The position numbers and the translations under genes are program-made. From assembly GCA_902787185.1 (NCBI GenBank), contig CADAFP010000022.1:1-34285 (forward strand): DNA of 34,285 nucleotides, in the 5' to 3' direction. Below, one piece after another: positions 18,286 to 24,636 of the stretch (position 1 is its first letter; each line of letters opens with the position of its first letter). Under the pieces are notes generated by a model that worked only from the letters and a program-made list of their open reading frames with translations, did no database searches and had not been told where the DNA came from. This DNA comes from an uncultured Bacteroidales bacterium (GTDB lineage Bacteria; Bacteroidota; Bacteroidia; Bacteroidales; Muribaculaceae).

Positions 18286-18327
18286 CTAATCACTAATCAC
18301 TAATCACTAATCTCTAATCACTAATCA
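18286..18327. repeat. Heptamer array (CTAATCA), 6 units, between thyA and folA
   Basis: CTAA starts at 18286, 18293, 18300, 18307, 18314 and 18321, exactly 7 nt apart; the spacer is TCA in all units but one. The array fills the thyA-folA spacer. The last unit includes the thyA stop codon (TGA, complement of 18325-18327). Confidence 0.93.
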
Positions 18328-19119
18328 AACCGACACAACACCCTTGATGGCGGGCCAGGGATCGTAGCCCTCGAGGGTAAAGTCCTCATATTTATAGTCA
18401 TCGATGCTCTTGACCTCGGGGTTGAGCACCATGCGTGGCAGGGGACGCGGCTCGCGGGAGAGCTGCTCCCTGATTTGGTCAAAGTGGTTGCGGTAGATGT
18501 GCGCGTCGCCAAAGGTGTGAATGAACTCACCAGGCTCCAGCCCTGTGACATGGGCAACCATCATCAATAGCAGGGCATAGGACGCGATATTGAACGGCAC
18601 ACCCAGGAACAGGTCGGCACTGCGCTGGTACAGCTGCAGGCTCAGTTTGCCCTGAGCCACATAGAACTGGAACAGCGAGTGGCAGGGCGGCAGTTTCATG
18701 GTGGGCACCTCGGCGACATTCCACGCGCTCACCATGATGCGGCGGCTATCGGGGCTGTTTTTGATCTGGTCAATGACCTGGGCAATCTGGTCGATGGTGC
18801 CGCCATGGCCATCGGGCCAGGCACGCCACTGGCTGCCATACACGGGTCCCAGGTCGCCATTCTCGTCGGCCCACTCGTTCCAGATGCGCACGCCGTGCTC
18901 CTGCAGCCAGCGCACGTTGGTGTCGCCGCGCAGGAACCACAACAACTCGTAGATGATGGACTTCAAGTGTACCTTTTTGGTCGTCAGCAGCGGGAAACCG
19001 TCGGCAAGGTTGCAGCGCAACTGGTAGCCGAACACGCTGCGCGTGCCCGTCCCCGTGCGGTCCTCCTTGTCCACACCGTGCTCCATCACGTGGTTGATTA
19101 AATCGAGGTATTGTCTCAT
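18325..19119 (-). CDS. thyA: Thymidylate synthase
   Basis: 264 residues, the same length as E. coli ThyA. Landmarks: the dUMP phosphate-binding region DRTGTGTRS near residue 22, [18 protein letters not shown], the active-site Cys in [12 protein letters not shown], and [19 protein letters not shown]. It methylates dUMP to dTMP using methylene-tetrahydrofolate, producing dihydrofolate for FolA next door. It begins 18 nt after the DUF2752 gene and ends in the heptamer array. There is no sign of the flavin-dependent ThyX. Confidence 0.98.
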   Translation of the reverse strand: MRQYLDLINHVMEHGVDKEDRTGTGTRSVFGYQLRCNLADGFPLLTTKKVHLKSIIYELLWFLRGDTNVRWLQEHGVRIWNEWADENGDLGPVYGSQWRAWPDGHGGTIDQIAQVIDQIKNSPDSRRIMVSAWNVAEVPTMKLPPCHSLFQFYVAQGKLSLQLYQRSADLFLGVPFNIASYALLLMMVAHVTGLEPGEFIHTFGDAHIYRNHFDQIREQLSREPRPLPRMVLNPEVKSIDDYKYEDFTLEGYDPWPAIKGVVSV

Positions 19120-19137
19120 TGGGTGGGTTGTTGATTG

Positions 19138-19512
19138 TTACCAGTTGAAGATGTTGCGCAGCAGCCACCATATCAGCACCATGGCAAGAAAAAACCAGAT
19201 GAGCGTTGAGCTGTGCAGCTGGGCATACCGTCGTGGATTGCGTTTGCGCTGTGTCTCGGCGTACAAACAGAGTAATAGCCATGGGGCAGCGATGAACAGC
19301 ATCGCGTTATGCTTGAATGCTGCCACCACGTCGCCGTTGAGCAATGCATGGATGGCACGCTGGCTGCCACAGCCTGGACATTTATAGCCCGTGAGTGTCA
19401 GCAGTCCGCATTGCGGGAACAATGGCGAAGATGTCGGGTCCAAGGCGTAATAGATGACGCCGAACACCAGAATCACGGCTATCGCAAGCAGGACGACAAG
19501 CGTGCGTCGCAT
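19138..19512 (-). CDS. DUF2752 small membrane protein
   Basis: 124 residues with three hydrophobic segments (about 4-22, 65-85, 102-120). The family hallmark is present: GYKCPGCGSQRAIHALLNGD, with Cys45 and Cys48 and the following Arg-Ala. The CPxCG pair may bind metal or be redox active, but no function is established. It lies 17 nt downstream of the CD225/GYF gene and 18 nt upstream of thyA. DUF2752 and CD225-family genes are often neighbours in Bacteroidota, suggesting a shared membrane role. Confidence 0.9.
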   Translation of the reverse strand: MRRTLVVLLAIAVILVFGVIYYALDPTSSPLFPQCGLLTLTGYKCPGCGSQRAIHALLNGDVVAAFKHNAMLFIAAPWLLLCLYAETQRKRNPRRYAQLHSSTLIWFFLAMVLIWWLLRNIFNW

Positions 19513-19529
19513 GGCTCAATAGGGTTGCG

Positions 19530-20036
19530 TCAAGCTCCGGTGAAGCTCATCATGATGGGCCTCCAGATGACGCCGATAGTGATAGCTGCGATGCACCACC
19601 AGGCACCCGTCTCGCTGGCGCTCTTGGCACCCTCCACGTCGCCGGCCTGGTAGAGCTTGCTCACCTGATTGGCATAGTAGATGCCCACGATGCCGAGCGG
19701 TAAGCAGCACAGTATCGTGGCGAGAATCGCCCATACCATGTTGGTGGGCGGACAAGGCTCAGCCGCAGCCTGTGGCATGGCGGGCTGCGGGCGGGCGGGC
19801 TGCGGCTGTATGGGCTGGCCGGTTACCGCCTCGCTGGGCTGGGGGGCGGCAGCCGTGGCGGGCTGCTCAACCACTGTAAAGATTCCCTGCAGCTCGGGCA
19901 TCTGGGTGATTTTCACCCAATCGCTCATCCCTGCACGCCACACGTGGGTTGCCGACGTGAGTCCCATCTGCTTGAGGGCTTCAAGATCGTGGGGTCCCGA
20001 CTGCACGCCATGATGATTAATCCAATATTGCATCAT
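19530..20036 (-). CDS. GYF_2 and CD225/dispanin-domain membrane protein
   Basis: 168 residues. An N-terminal GYF_2 domain (about 4-52: YWINHHGVQSGPHDLEAL, then WRAGMSDWVKI) precedes a low-complexity Pro/Gln/Ala linker (about 60-97). A CD225-like domain with two membrane segments follows (about 98-165: NMVWAILATILCCLPLGIVG, and CIAAITIGV). The combination is common in Bacteroidota; the molecular role is unknown, perhaps membrane organisation with peptide binding by the GYF part. Two adjacent ATG codons (20036 and 20033) can serve as start. It is the first gene of the thyA-folA-lpxB-obg run and has a clear promoter 24 nt upstream. Confidence 0.88.
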   Translation of the reverse strand: MMQYWINHHGVQSGPHDLEALKQMGLTSATHVWRAGMSDWVKITQMPELQGIFTVVEQPATAAAPQPSEAVTGQPIQPQPARPQPAMPQAAAEPCPPTNMVWAILATILCCLPLGIVGIYYANQVSKLYQAGDVEGAKSASETGAWWCIAAITIGVIWRPIMMSFTGA

Positions 20037-20060
20037 ATTAATGTTATTTTACTGTTGCCA

Positions 20061-20090
20061 CAAAGGTAATATATTTTTTCGCAATCCCAA
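20061..20090 (-). promoter_or_regulatory. Promoter of the CD225-DUF2752-thyA-folA-lpxB-obg run
   Basis: On the minus strand the -7 box TACCTTTG (20068-20061) is preceded after 19 nt by TTG (20090-20088), matching both Bacteroidota elements. The leader to the first ATG is 24 nt. It lies only about 45 bp outside the left boundary of the accessory element. Confidence 0.8.
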
Positions 20091-20133
20091 TCAATTCCAA
20101 AAGATTATATCGCTAAAAAAGCATCGGGAAAAG

Positions 20134-20260
20134 GTGGATGGCGGGAAATGGCCCCCTCTTGCAGCGTCGAAGACGCTGTGGCCCCCTCTTAAAGCCATGC
20201 CCCGCATGGCTAATGGCCCCCTCTTGCAGCCATGCCCCGCATGGCTAATGGTGCCGCAAT
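20134..20260 (+). repeat. Left hairpin array built on the 12-mer TGGCCCCCTCTT
   Basis: The array opens with GTGGATGGCGGGAAA (20134-20148). The 12-mer TGGCCCCCTCTT then recurs at 20149, 20179 and 20214, with a degraded form near 20249. Between copies lie different perfect palindromes: CAGCGTC/GACGCTG (20162-20178) and AGCCATGC/GCATGGCT (20193-20211, again 20228-20246). The same array occurs inverted at 26635-26728, so the 6.6 kb between are enclosed by inverted copies with identical outer ends. Confidence 0.9.
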
Positions 20261-20374
20261 GCAAAAAAAAAGCCGCGTGTTTCACAACAGGCGGCCAAAT
20301 CGAAAATATAACAAAAATTTAAGTTTTATGAAAAAATTACTTTAATGCTTAGCTTTATTTGTTTGTCTGTATCT

Positions 20375-20731
20375 CTATCGCAGGTATTTTTCATAAAAAT
20401 TGTCGTAGTCAAAACAGTCACTCACATCTATCGCATCTCCATTGAAGAGCGTTGCCCAGACTTCGACAGCGTTGACATCAATTAGCTTTCCTGTCTTGTA
20501 GTGGCACTCTCGCTGCACGCCGAATGCATGGCTAAAGGAATCGTCAACCGTAATGACTTCAAATCTCGCTATCACTTTGACATAATAAATATCGCAGCAA
20601 TCAAACTCCATAAATCGGTATTCATCATCCTCATGCTTGGGAACGAAACCGTAATCCATTATCTGCTTGTAAACCTCTCTATAGAAGCCATCACTCAACC
20701 GTCTCACTTCTCTCATGTTTTCATTTTCCAT
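20375..20731 (-). CDS. Hypothetical acidic protein of the accessory element
   Basis: 118 residues from the ATG at 20731 (an in-frame GTG at 20740 lies inside the iteron array and is rejected). The protein is rich in Asp, Glu, Tyr and Phe (FMEFDCCDIYYVKVIARFEV; DVSDCFDYDNFYEKYLR) and looks like a small alpha/beta cytosolic protein without signal peptide or membrane segment. I recognise no family. It is the outermost gene at the left end, separated from the rest of the minus-strand operon by the five-unit iteron array at 20734-20778. An anti-phage or regulatory accessory is possible, but nothing in the sequence shows it. Confidence 0.65.
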   Translation of the reverse strand: MENENMREVRRLSDGFYREVYKQIMDYGFVPKHEDDEYRFMEFDCCDIYYVKVIARFEVITVDDSFSHAFGVQRECHYKTGKLIDVNAVEVWATLFNGDAIDVSDCFDYDNFYEKYLR

Positions 20732-20733
20732 GA

Positions 20734-20778
20734 TTTTCACGATTTACACGTTTTACATGATTTACACGATTTACACAA
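20734..20778. repeat. Iteron array L: five tandem 9-mers (TTTACACGA)
   Basis: Five consecutive 9-nt units: TTTTCACGA, TTTACACGT, TTTACATGA, TTTACACGA, TTTACACAA. The complementary strand gives the TNGTGTAAA consensus shared with the arrays at 22682-22708 and 26553-26597. It begins 3 nt upstream of the start codon at 20731. Confidence 0.9.
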
Positions 20779-20895
20779 TTACAATGAATTGCCGTTGTCG
20801 TGCTTGCCATTATCACGCTTTGAAATCTCGTTATGAATCAAACTCATGATACACATCCCGCAGATTAGTCCCATAATAAAAAATGCAGATATCAT
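20779..20895 (-). CDS. 38-residue single-pass membrane peptide (DUF3789-like)
   Basis: A very short gene supported by position. Its ATG overlaps the stop of the primase-like gene by 4 nt (20892-20895, ATGA), the usual sign of translational coupling. The peptide is MISAFFIMGLICGMCIMSLI followed by a charged tail (HNEISKRDNGKHDNGNSL): one hydrophobic helix of about 20 residues and a hydrophilic C-terminus. Size and layout resemble the DUF3789 peptides often found near replication genes in mobile elements; the family match is by impression only. It ends exactly where the left iteron array begins. Confidence 0.65.
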   Translation of the reverse strand: MISAFFIMGLICGMCIMSLIHNEISKRDNGKHDNGNSL

Positions 20896-21977
20896 AATTG
20901 TCGTTTTAGTCTGTTGATTTGTTTTGCTGTCGCTTCTCTCAGAGCCACGTCGGCAATGTCTTCTTTAGCAAGTCTCATTGGCGTTGTGGCTTTGTATTCA
21001 AGATTCAAGTCGATTCTCACGTTCCATCCCGCGGAGTTCAACTTGTAGCGGGTGTCAATCCACTGAGCAGCCGATATTGAATAGTTGCTCACTTTGTCCC
21101 GTTTGCTATCGAGGTCGGGGAAGCCCACGATTTGCCTTTTCCTTAAGGGCAGCAGAAACTTCTCGCTAAAGTTACTGAGGCTCCCGCAAGCCATCCACAA
21201 GTATTCGGGCATCACTATTGACATGATCAATGCGCTTTTCTCGCTCTCGACGATGGCTACCTTCTTGTCGGGAAACTCTTTCAGCAGGTGTAGTCCGAAA
21301 AGGCATTGTGGATTTTCGGGATACATGACCATGGGACTATATTTCTTGTCACGGTGGCCGTCAAACTTATAGTAAATTTTCTTGCCGTTGACAATAATCT
21401 TGTGCTCGTTGACCTGCCAAAATATCAGTGCATCGCCCATTGTCCCAGTGTTGAACGATTGGAACCCAATAAGGTAGCGGTTACAGGCATTGATGACTTC
21501 TTGCTGGGGGAAAACCCGCAGCAGCAGGTCAATCAAGGGATTGCGGCCAATTGGTGACCGATTATTGAGGATAGTCCTCAACATGATATTAAATTCTATT
21601 AGCTTCATGACTTTTTTTGTTATTGGTTGATTAATCCGTTGCCTGACGGGGCGACCGCCACGGCGGTAACGAGGGTGATTGATGTCGATGCCGTGTTTCT
21701 TCAAGAGGCTTGCAAGATAACCCATACCCACTTGCCCAGCCCGCCGTAACTGACTCGTGAAACACAACTCGCTATCATGGCGGCTATAATCGGGCCACAC
21801 TGCCGCCATCATGTGAAACGCTTCTCGCCCGCTCTCGCCCGCTATCGTGGCCACGCAGTTAGCGAGTCGGTACCACGATATGCGGGTTGGAGCAAGGTCG
21901 ATGCCCAGGCGGACAACATCGACAGCTATCCGCCCGACATCGACAGGGTAATAGTATTTAGGGGAGCACGGTTTCAT
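20892..21977 (-). CDS. Primase-like protein with Toprim-like C-terminal part (DUF6371-like)
   Basis: 361 residues from the ATG at 21977 (a TTG one codon earlier is less likely). Residues about 1-85 carry a segment seen in phage and plasmid replication proteins (GREAFHMMAAVWPDYSRHDSE). Residues 185-300 form a Toprim-like region, with KKVAIVESEKSALIMSIV (catalytic-type Glu near 244) and IVGFPDLDSKRD (acidic pair near 288). Such DUF6371-type proteins occur in Bacteroidota mobile elements and are presumed to prime or initiate replication. The start lies within the 3' end of the preceding gene (20-nt overlap) and the stop overlaps the 38-residue peptide gene, so all three are coupled. Assignment to a true primase is inference. 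Confidence 0.75.
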   Translation of the reverse strand: MKPCSPKYYYPVDVGRIAVDVVRLGIDLAPTRISWYRLANCVATIAGESGREAFHMMAAVWPDYSRHDSELCFTSQLRRAGQVGMGYLASLLKKHGIDINHPRYRRGGRPVRQRINQPITKKVMKLIEFNIMLRTILNNRSPIGRNPLIDLLLRVFPQQEVINACNRYLIGFQSFNTGTMGDALIFWQVNEHKIIVNGKKIYYKFDGHRDKKYSPMVMYPENPQCLFGLHLLKEFPDKKVAIVESEKSALIMSIVMPEYLWMACGSLSNFSEKFLLPLRKRQIVGFPDLDSKRDKVSNYSISAAQWIDTRYKLNSAGWNVRIDLNLEYKATTPMRLAKEDIADVALREATAKQINRLKRQL

Positions 21978-22650
21978 CAATCAGCTCATTGACTTCATTA
22001 ACTGCCTCGCCCAAACCTTGCATCACACCTCGTTGAACATTAACAGCGTTGGGGTCGGGTTCCTTGTCCTCGCCATAGCCGGGTTCCTCGGGCGTGTAGT
22101 TGGTATTGACGGTGTGCTCTTTGTTCAGGTCGCCGTTGCCCTCATTGATGGCCAATTCAATCACGAAACTGCCGTTGATGTATTGACGGTTGATGATACC
22201 CATCTTGACGGCTTTCTGTATGTGCTTCTTGGCTGTACCGATGGCGATACCCATGAGCCTTGCCATGCGATTGGCAAAGATGGTTGTATCAACATCAGTG
22301 GCGTTCTCAAAATTCGGGTCTTTGCGCAAATCGGCTACCGTCAGGCGGCAAAAGTTCTTCTCGATATTGAAGCGGGAATACCATCTTGAAGTTTTCTTCT
22401 TCTCGTTGAAGGTGTTCACGGTGGGCATTGTTGAGGGATGAGAAGCCCTGCCCGTCACTTTTGCAGCGGGAGCAACTTGCATGGTGGCAGGTTGTGTCAG
22501 GAAGTTGATTTGGATTGACTGCTTGCTATTCGGGTCATTGACGTTTACCTTGTTGGTGTCACCGTCTTTGGTGATGGTGATATCAATTCCCGCTTGTATG
22601 CAGTCAGCAATAGCGTTGGCGATGTTGTATAAATCTAATTGTTTAGCCAT
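21958..22650 (-). CDS. Hypothetical protein with winged-helix-like middle part, possible replication or regulatory DNA-binding protein
   Basis: 230 residues from ATG 22650 (MAKQLDLYNIANAIADCI...). An upstream in-frame start is less likely because it would lie in the iteron-bearing leader. The N-terminal 60 residues form a small alpha/beta piece; a Ser/Pro-rich linker follows. The middle (about 95-170) has the layout of a winged helix: helix, FANRMARLMGIAIGTAKKHI as turn and recognition helix, then a beta hairpin (MGIINRQYINGSFVIELAI). The C-terminus is acidic and disordered. It follows the candidate origin at 22682-22838, an obvious target for a DNA-binding initiator. I recognise no named family. 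Confidence 0.65.
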   Translation of the reverse strand: MAKQLDLYNIANAIADCIQAGIDITITKDGDTNKVNVNDPNSKQSIQINFLTQPATMQVAPAAKVTGRASHPSTMPTVNTFNEKKKTSRWYSRFNIEKNFCRLTVADLRKDPNFENATDVDTTIFANRMARLMGIAIGTAKKHIQKAVKMGIINRQYINGSFVIELAINEGNGDLNKEHTVNTNYTPEEPGYGEDKEPDPNAVNVQRGVMQGLGEAVNEVNELIDETVLP

Positions 22651-22681
22651 GATAAATGTCTTTTTTTGGAATTGTTGCATA

Positions 22682-22838
22682 TTGTGTAATTGGTGTAAAT
22701 CGTGAAAAACGCGGAATACTATTTATATGATTTTTTTAATTGTCAAAACTTACGATGACAAGCATTTTCACGAATTTCATCATTTTCACGAATTTCATAT
22801 ATATATATATATAAGGGAAATTGTGTAAAAGTGAAAAT
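22682..22838. other. Candidate replication origin: iterons around AT-rich DNA
   Basis: Three 9-mers in one orientation (22682-22708: TTGTGTAAT, TGGTGTAAA, TCGTGAAAA) are followed by an A/T-rich stretch. Four 9-mers in the opposite orientation come next (22764-22799, alternating TTTTCACGA with ATTTCATNN), then a 17-nt AT alternation (22797-22813), then two more units (22821-22838). Iterons beside an easily melted AT tract are the classical layout of a RepA-type origin. It lies between the RepA-like ATPase gene and the winged-helix-like gene. Function is inferred, not shown. Confidence 0.6.
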
Positions 22839-23893
22839 CACTGTTGCACGAGTTCAATAGTGAACCTGTTCAGTTTCCTGATGGCTCCCATCTTTATCGA
22901 TTTATCAATGATTTTGTAGCACGCTGTGGCCTTGTAGCCAAACTTCTTCATCAGTCGGTTAACGAGTTCCTTGCGTTTGATTTCGGTCTGTCCCTCATCG
23001 AAGCAGTCAAGCACATATTCCCTCGCCTCGCTCACCTCTTGCTGGTGCTCGATTTCCACCTGCAATTGGCGGTCAGCAGTGGCATCCATCGGGATTGCTT
23101 GCTCGTCAAGTTTGAAAATCAGTTCCTCGCACTGGCGGTGTCTCGACACGCTATGGGTAACCACAAACAGATTGGCGACTTTCTCAATTTGGAAAACGTC
23201 GCTGCTCTTTTGGTACAGCATCGTGCCGATGTGGCCTTTCATTGACTTGTCTTGCTTGCCCTTGTTTTGGTGCATGACAACAACGATGCAGCAATTAAAC
23301 TCATTGGCGAGTGCGGCCAGATTATTGACCATCGTTTGAGATTCAATGACATCGTTGTAGTTATAGATCAGGTCGGCAATACCGTCAACGATAACCAGGT
23401 CGGGGTGGTCATGTTCAAGACTGCGCTTGATAAACTCATAGCGGGAGATTTCATCATCGTGCTCGTCGTTGTCGATACCTGCATTTCTCAGGCAAAAAAC
23501 TTCAAGGTCGCCATGCCTCTCAGCGGGGGTGATGGCCTTGATGGTCTTGCGGATTCGTGCAGTATCGCTTACCGCTTGCTCAGTGTCAAAAAACTGTACT
23601 TTGCCCTGCTTGATTAGATTCTCACAGTTGGCATAGATGCGGGAGCCGAGAAAAATCCCTGCAAGGATGTCGCAAAAGAATGTTTTACCGTTCTTCCACT
23701 TGGCCGATAAAGAAACAAGATTGCCTTTAGGTAGCGTGGGCACGTCCCCAATCCTGATTAGATATTCAGGGTCCGGGTATTCCACGTTATCGGCAATGAC
23801 AAACTGCTCTTTGATATTGGAAAACTCGTTGTTAGATTCTTCCTCTACCGAGAGTGTAGATTGCCGCTTGATTTGTTCTAAAATATCGTCCAT
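22838..23893 (-). CDS. RepA-like AAA_25 ATPase (RecA-fold replicative helicase/loader)
   Basis: 351 residues. The RecA-type ATPase core has Walker A AKWKNGKT (64-71, fitting [AG]xxxxGK[ST]), the FFDTEQ segment (101-106) typical of RepA-family ATPases, and Walker B DLVIVDGIADLI (Asp170). A strand ending in CCIVVVMHQNKGKQ follows (sensor region), then KGHIGTMLYQKSSDVFQI. The C-terminal ~70 residues look helical with a small winged-helix end (YKIIDKSIKMGAIRKL). In plasmids, phages and satellites these proteins act as hexameric helicase or loader at the origin. It starts within the stop codon of the small gene before it (TAATG at 23891-23895) and ends beside the iterons. Confidence 0.85.
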   Translation of the reverse strand: MDDILEQIKRQSTLSVEEESNNEFSNIKEQFVIADNVEYPDPEYLIRIGDVPTLPKGNLVSLSAKWKNGKTFFCDILAGIFLGSRIYANCENLIKQGKVQFFDTEQAVSDTARIRKTIKAITPAERHGDLEVFCLRNAGIDNDEHDDEISRYEFIKRSLEHDHPDLVIVDGIADLIYNYNDVIESQTMVNNLAALANEFNCCIVVVMHQNKGKQDKSMKGHIGTMLYQKSSDVFQIEKVANLFVVTHSVSRHRQCEELIFKLDEQAIPMDATADRQLQVEIEHQQEVSEAREYVLDCFDEGQTEIKRKELVNRLMKKFGYKATACYKIIDKSIKMGAIRKLNRFTIELVQQ

Positions 23894-24102
23894 TAAAAAA
23901 CCTTGTATTGCTTTAAGACTTTATCAACCAAATAATTGACGAGTATCCTTGTAGATTCTCTCATTTCTATCTTGTTGATAATGTCGAATAATTCTGTAAT
24001 ACACTCCTTTAAGTTCTCGATGCGTAACATCAAAGCATCGTTTTTCTCGCACAATTCTTGAAACTGCTGATTAGCGGTGCGGTCTTCTTGATTATTCGGC
24101 AT
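23893..24102 (-). CDS. Small coiled-coil protein of the replication operon
   Basis: 69 residues, mostly one long amphipathic helix (NQQFQELCEKNDALMLRIEN, then LKECITELFDIINKIE), ending basic. No family recognised. Its stop codon shares one base with the start of the RepA-like gene and its start overlaps the preceding gene by 11 nt, so it is translated as part of the operon. It may be an oligomerisation partner or a phage-type small regulatory protein; nothing in the sequence decides this. Confidence 0.65.
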   Translation of the reverse strand: MPNNQEDRTANQQFQELCEKNDALMLRIENLKECITELFDIINKIEMRESTRILVNYLVDKVLKQYKVF

Positions 24103-24433
24103 GGTTCATCAAGAAGTCAAGAATAACCAAACCGCGGGCTACCTTCTTGGCGGCGTAAACTTCGGCAGGGTTGTTGGCCATGATAGCCAGTTGCTGAACA
24201 ATCACACCATCGTCGGTTGCAGCCTCGACTGTTTTGTTAAACATTTCGGTCAACTCACTGTAGGCATCTGCGACGGTTCCTGTAAATACCGAGCTGTGTC
24301 CCATGTCTTCTTGGGTGTAGTTGTCAACATTGCCCACGTCATCACCGTTGTTGGCTTGACCTCCAGGGATGCCACCTTCAATGTCACCGACGGGCATCAT
24401 CAATCTGTTTGAATTTAATAATCGCTTGTTCAT
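24092..24433 (-). CDS. Hypothetical first gene of the replication operon
   Basis: 113 residues. The first 50 are Gly/Asn/Asp-rich and probably disordered (GDIEGGIPGGQANNGDDVGN...); the rest looks helical (VADAYSELTEMFNKTVEAA; PAEVYAAKKVARGLVILDFL). No recognised domain, signal or membrane segment. It follows the divergent control region shared with the terminase gene and overlaps the next gene by 11 nt. As the promoter-proximal gene facing the terminase it could be regulatory, but no DNA-binding motif is evident. Confidence 0.6.
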   Translation of the reverse strand: MNKRLLNSNRLMMPVGDIEGGIPGGQANNGDDVGNVDNYTQEDMGHSSVFTGTVADAYSELTEMFNKTVEAATDDGVIVQQLAIMANNPAEVYAAKKVARGLVILDFLMNHAE

Positions 24434-24483
24434 AATTTTGAGTTTTAAGTGAATAAATGCTTGTAATTCTCGAGAATTGAACG

Positions 24484-24491
24484 CAAAATTA
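24484..24491 (-). promoter_or_regulatory. -7 box TAATTTTG for the minus-strand replication operon
   Basis: The minus strand reads TAATTTTG, an exact TAnnTTTG match, about 50 nt before the start at 24433. A TTTG lies 15 nt upstream, a little closer than usual. It faces the terminase promoter at 24601-24632. Confidence 0.55.
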
Positions 24492-24600
24492 CCGCTATCG
24501 TGTGAACAAAAAAAAAAAACGCTAAATTGTGTTAAAACGGTGAATTTACCCTGTTTTATTGGTGTTGTACCCTAAAAAATTGATTTTTTACATTTTTTTC

Positions 24601-24632
24601 TTGCAAATATGAACTAAGAATTATTACCTTTG
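24601..24632 (+). promoter_or_regulatory. Promoter of the terminase gene (TTG and TACCTTTG), giving a leaderless mRNA
   Basis: TTG (24601-24603), 21 nt, then TACCTTTG (24625-24632): both Bacteroidota elements at proper spacing. The ATG at 24637 begins only 4 nt after the box, where the transcript itself should start. Confidence 0.8.
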
Positions 24633-24636
24633 CGAC

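Larger units (their letters stand above)
20037..20374. other. 338-nt non-coding region at the left border of the accessory element
   Basis: It contains the promoter of the thyA operon, the left hairpin array, and from about 20262 an A/T-rich stretch that starts with a run of nine A and runs to the stop codon at 20375. A plus-strand open frame across the array (20041-20322) is a by-product of the repeats. No att-like direct repeat or tRNA is visible. Confidence 0.7.

Noticed and set aside
20149-20260. CRISPR array
   Set aside because: The constant 12-mer is too short, the intervening pieces are palindromes of 17-20 nt with one reused on both sides, there are only 3-4 units, and no cas gene is present.
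20041-20322. Plus-strand open frame of 93 codons across the left hairpin array
   Set aside because: It consists of the translated repeats (WPPL- and PCPAWLM-like segments recur on the other array too), has no promoter and overlaps the promoter of the thyA operon. Repeats, not a gene.
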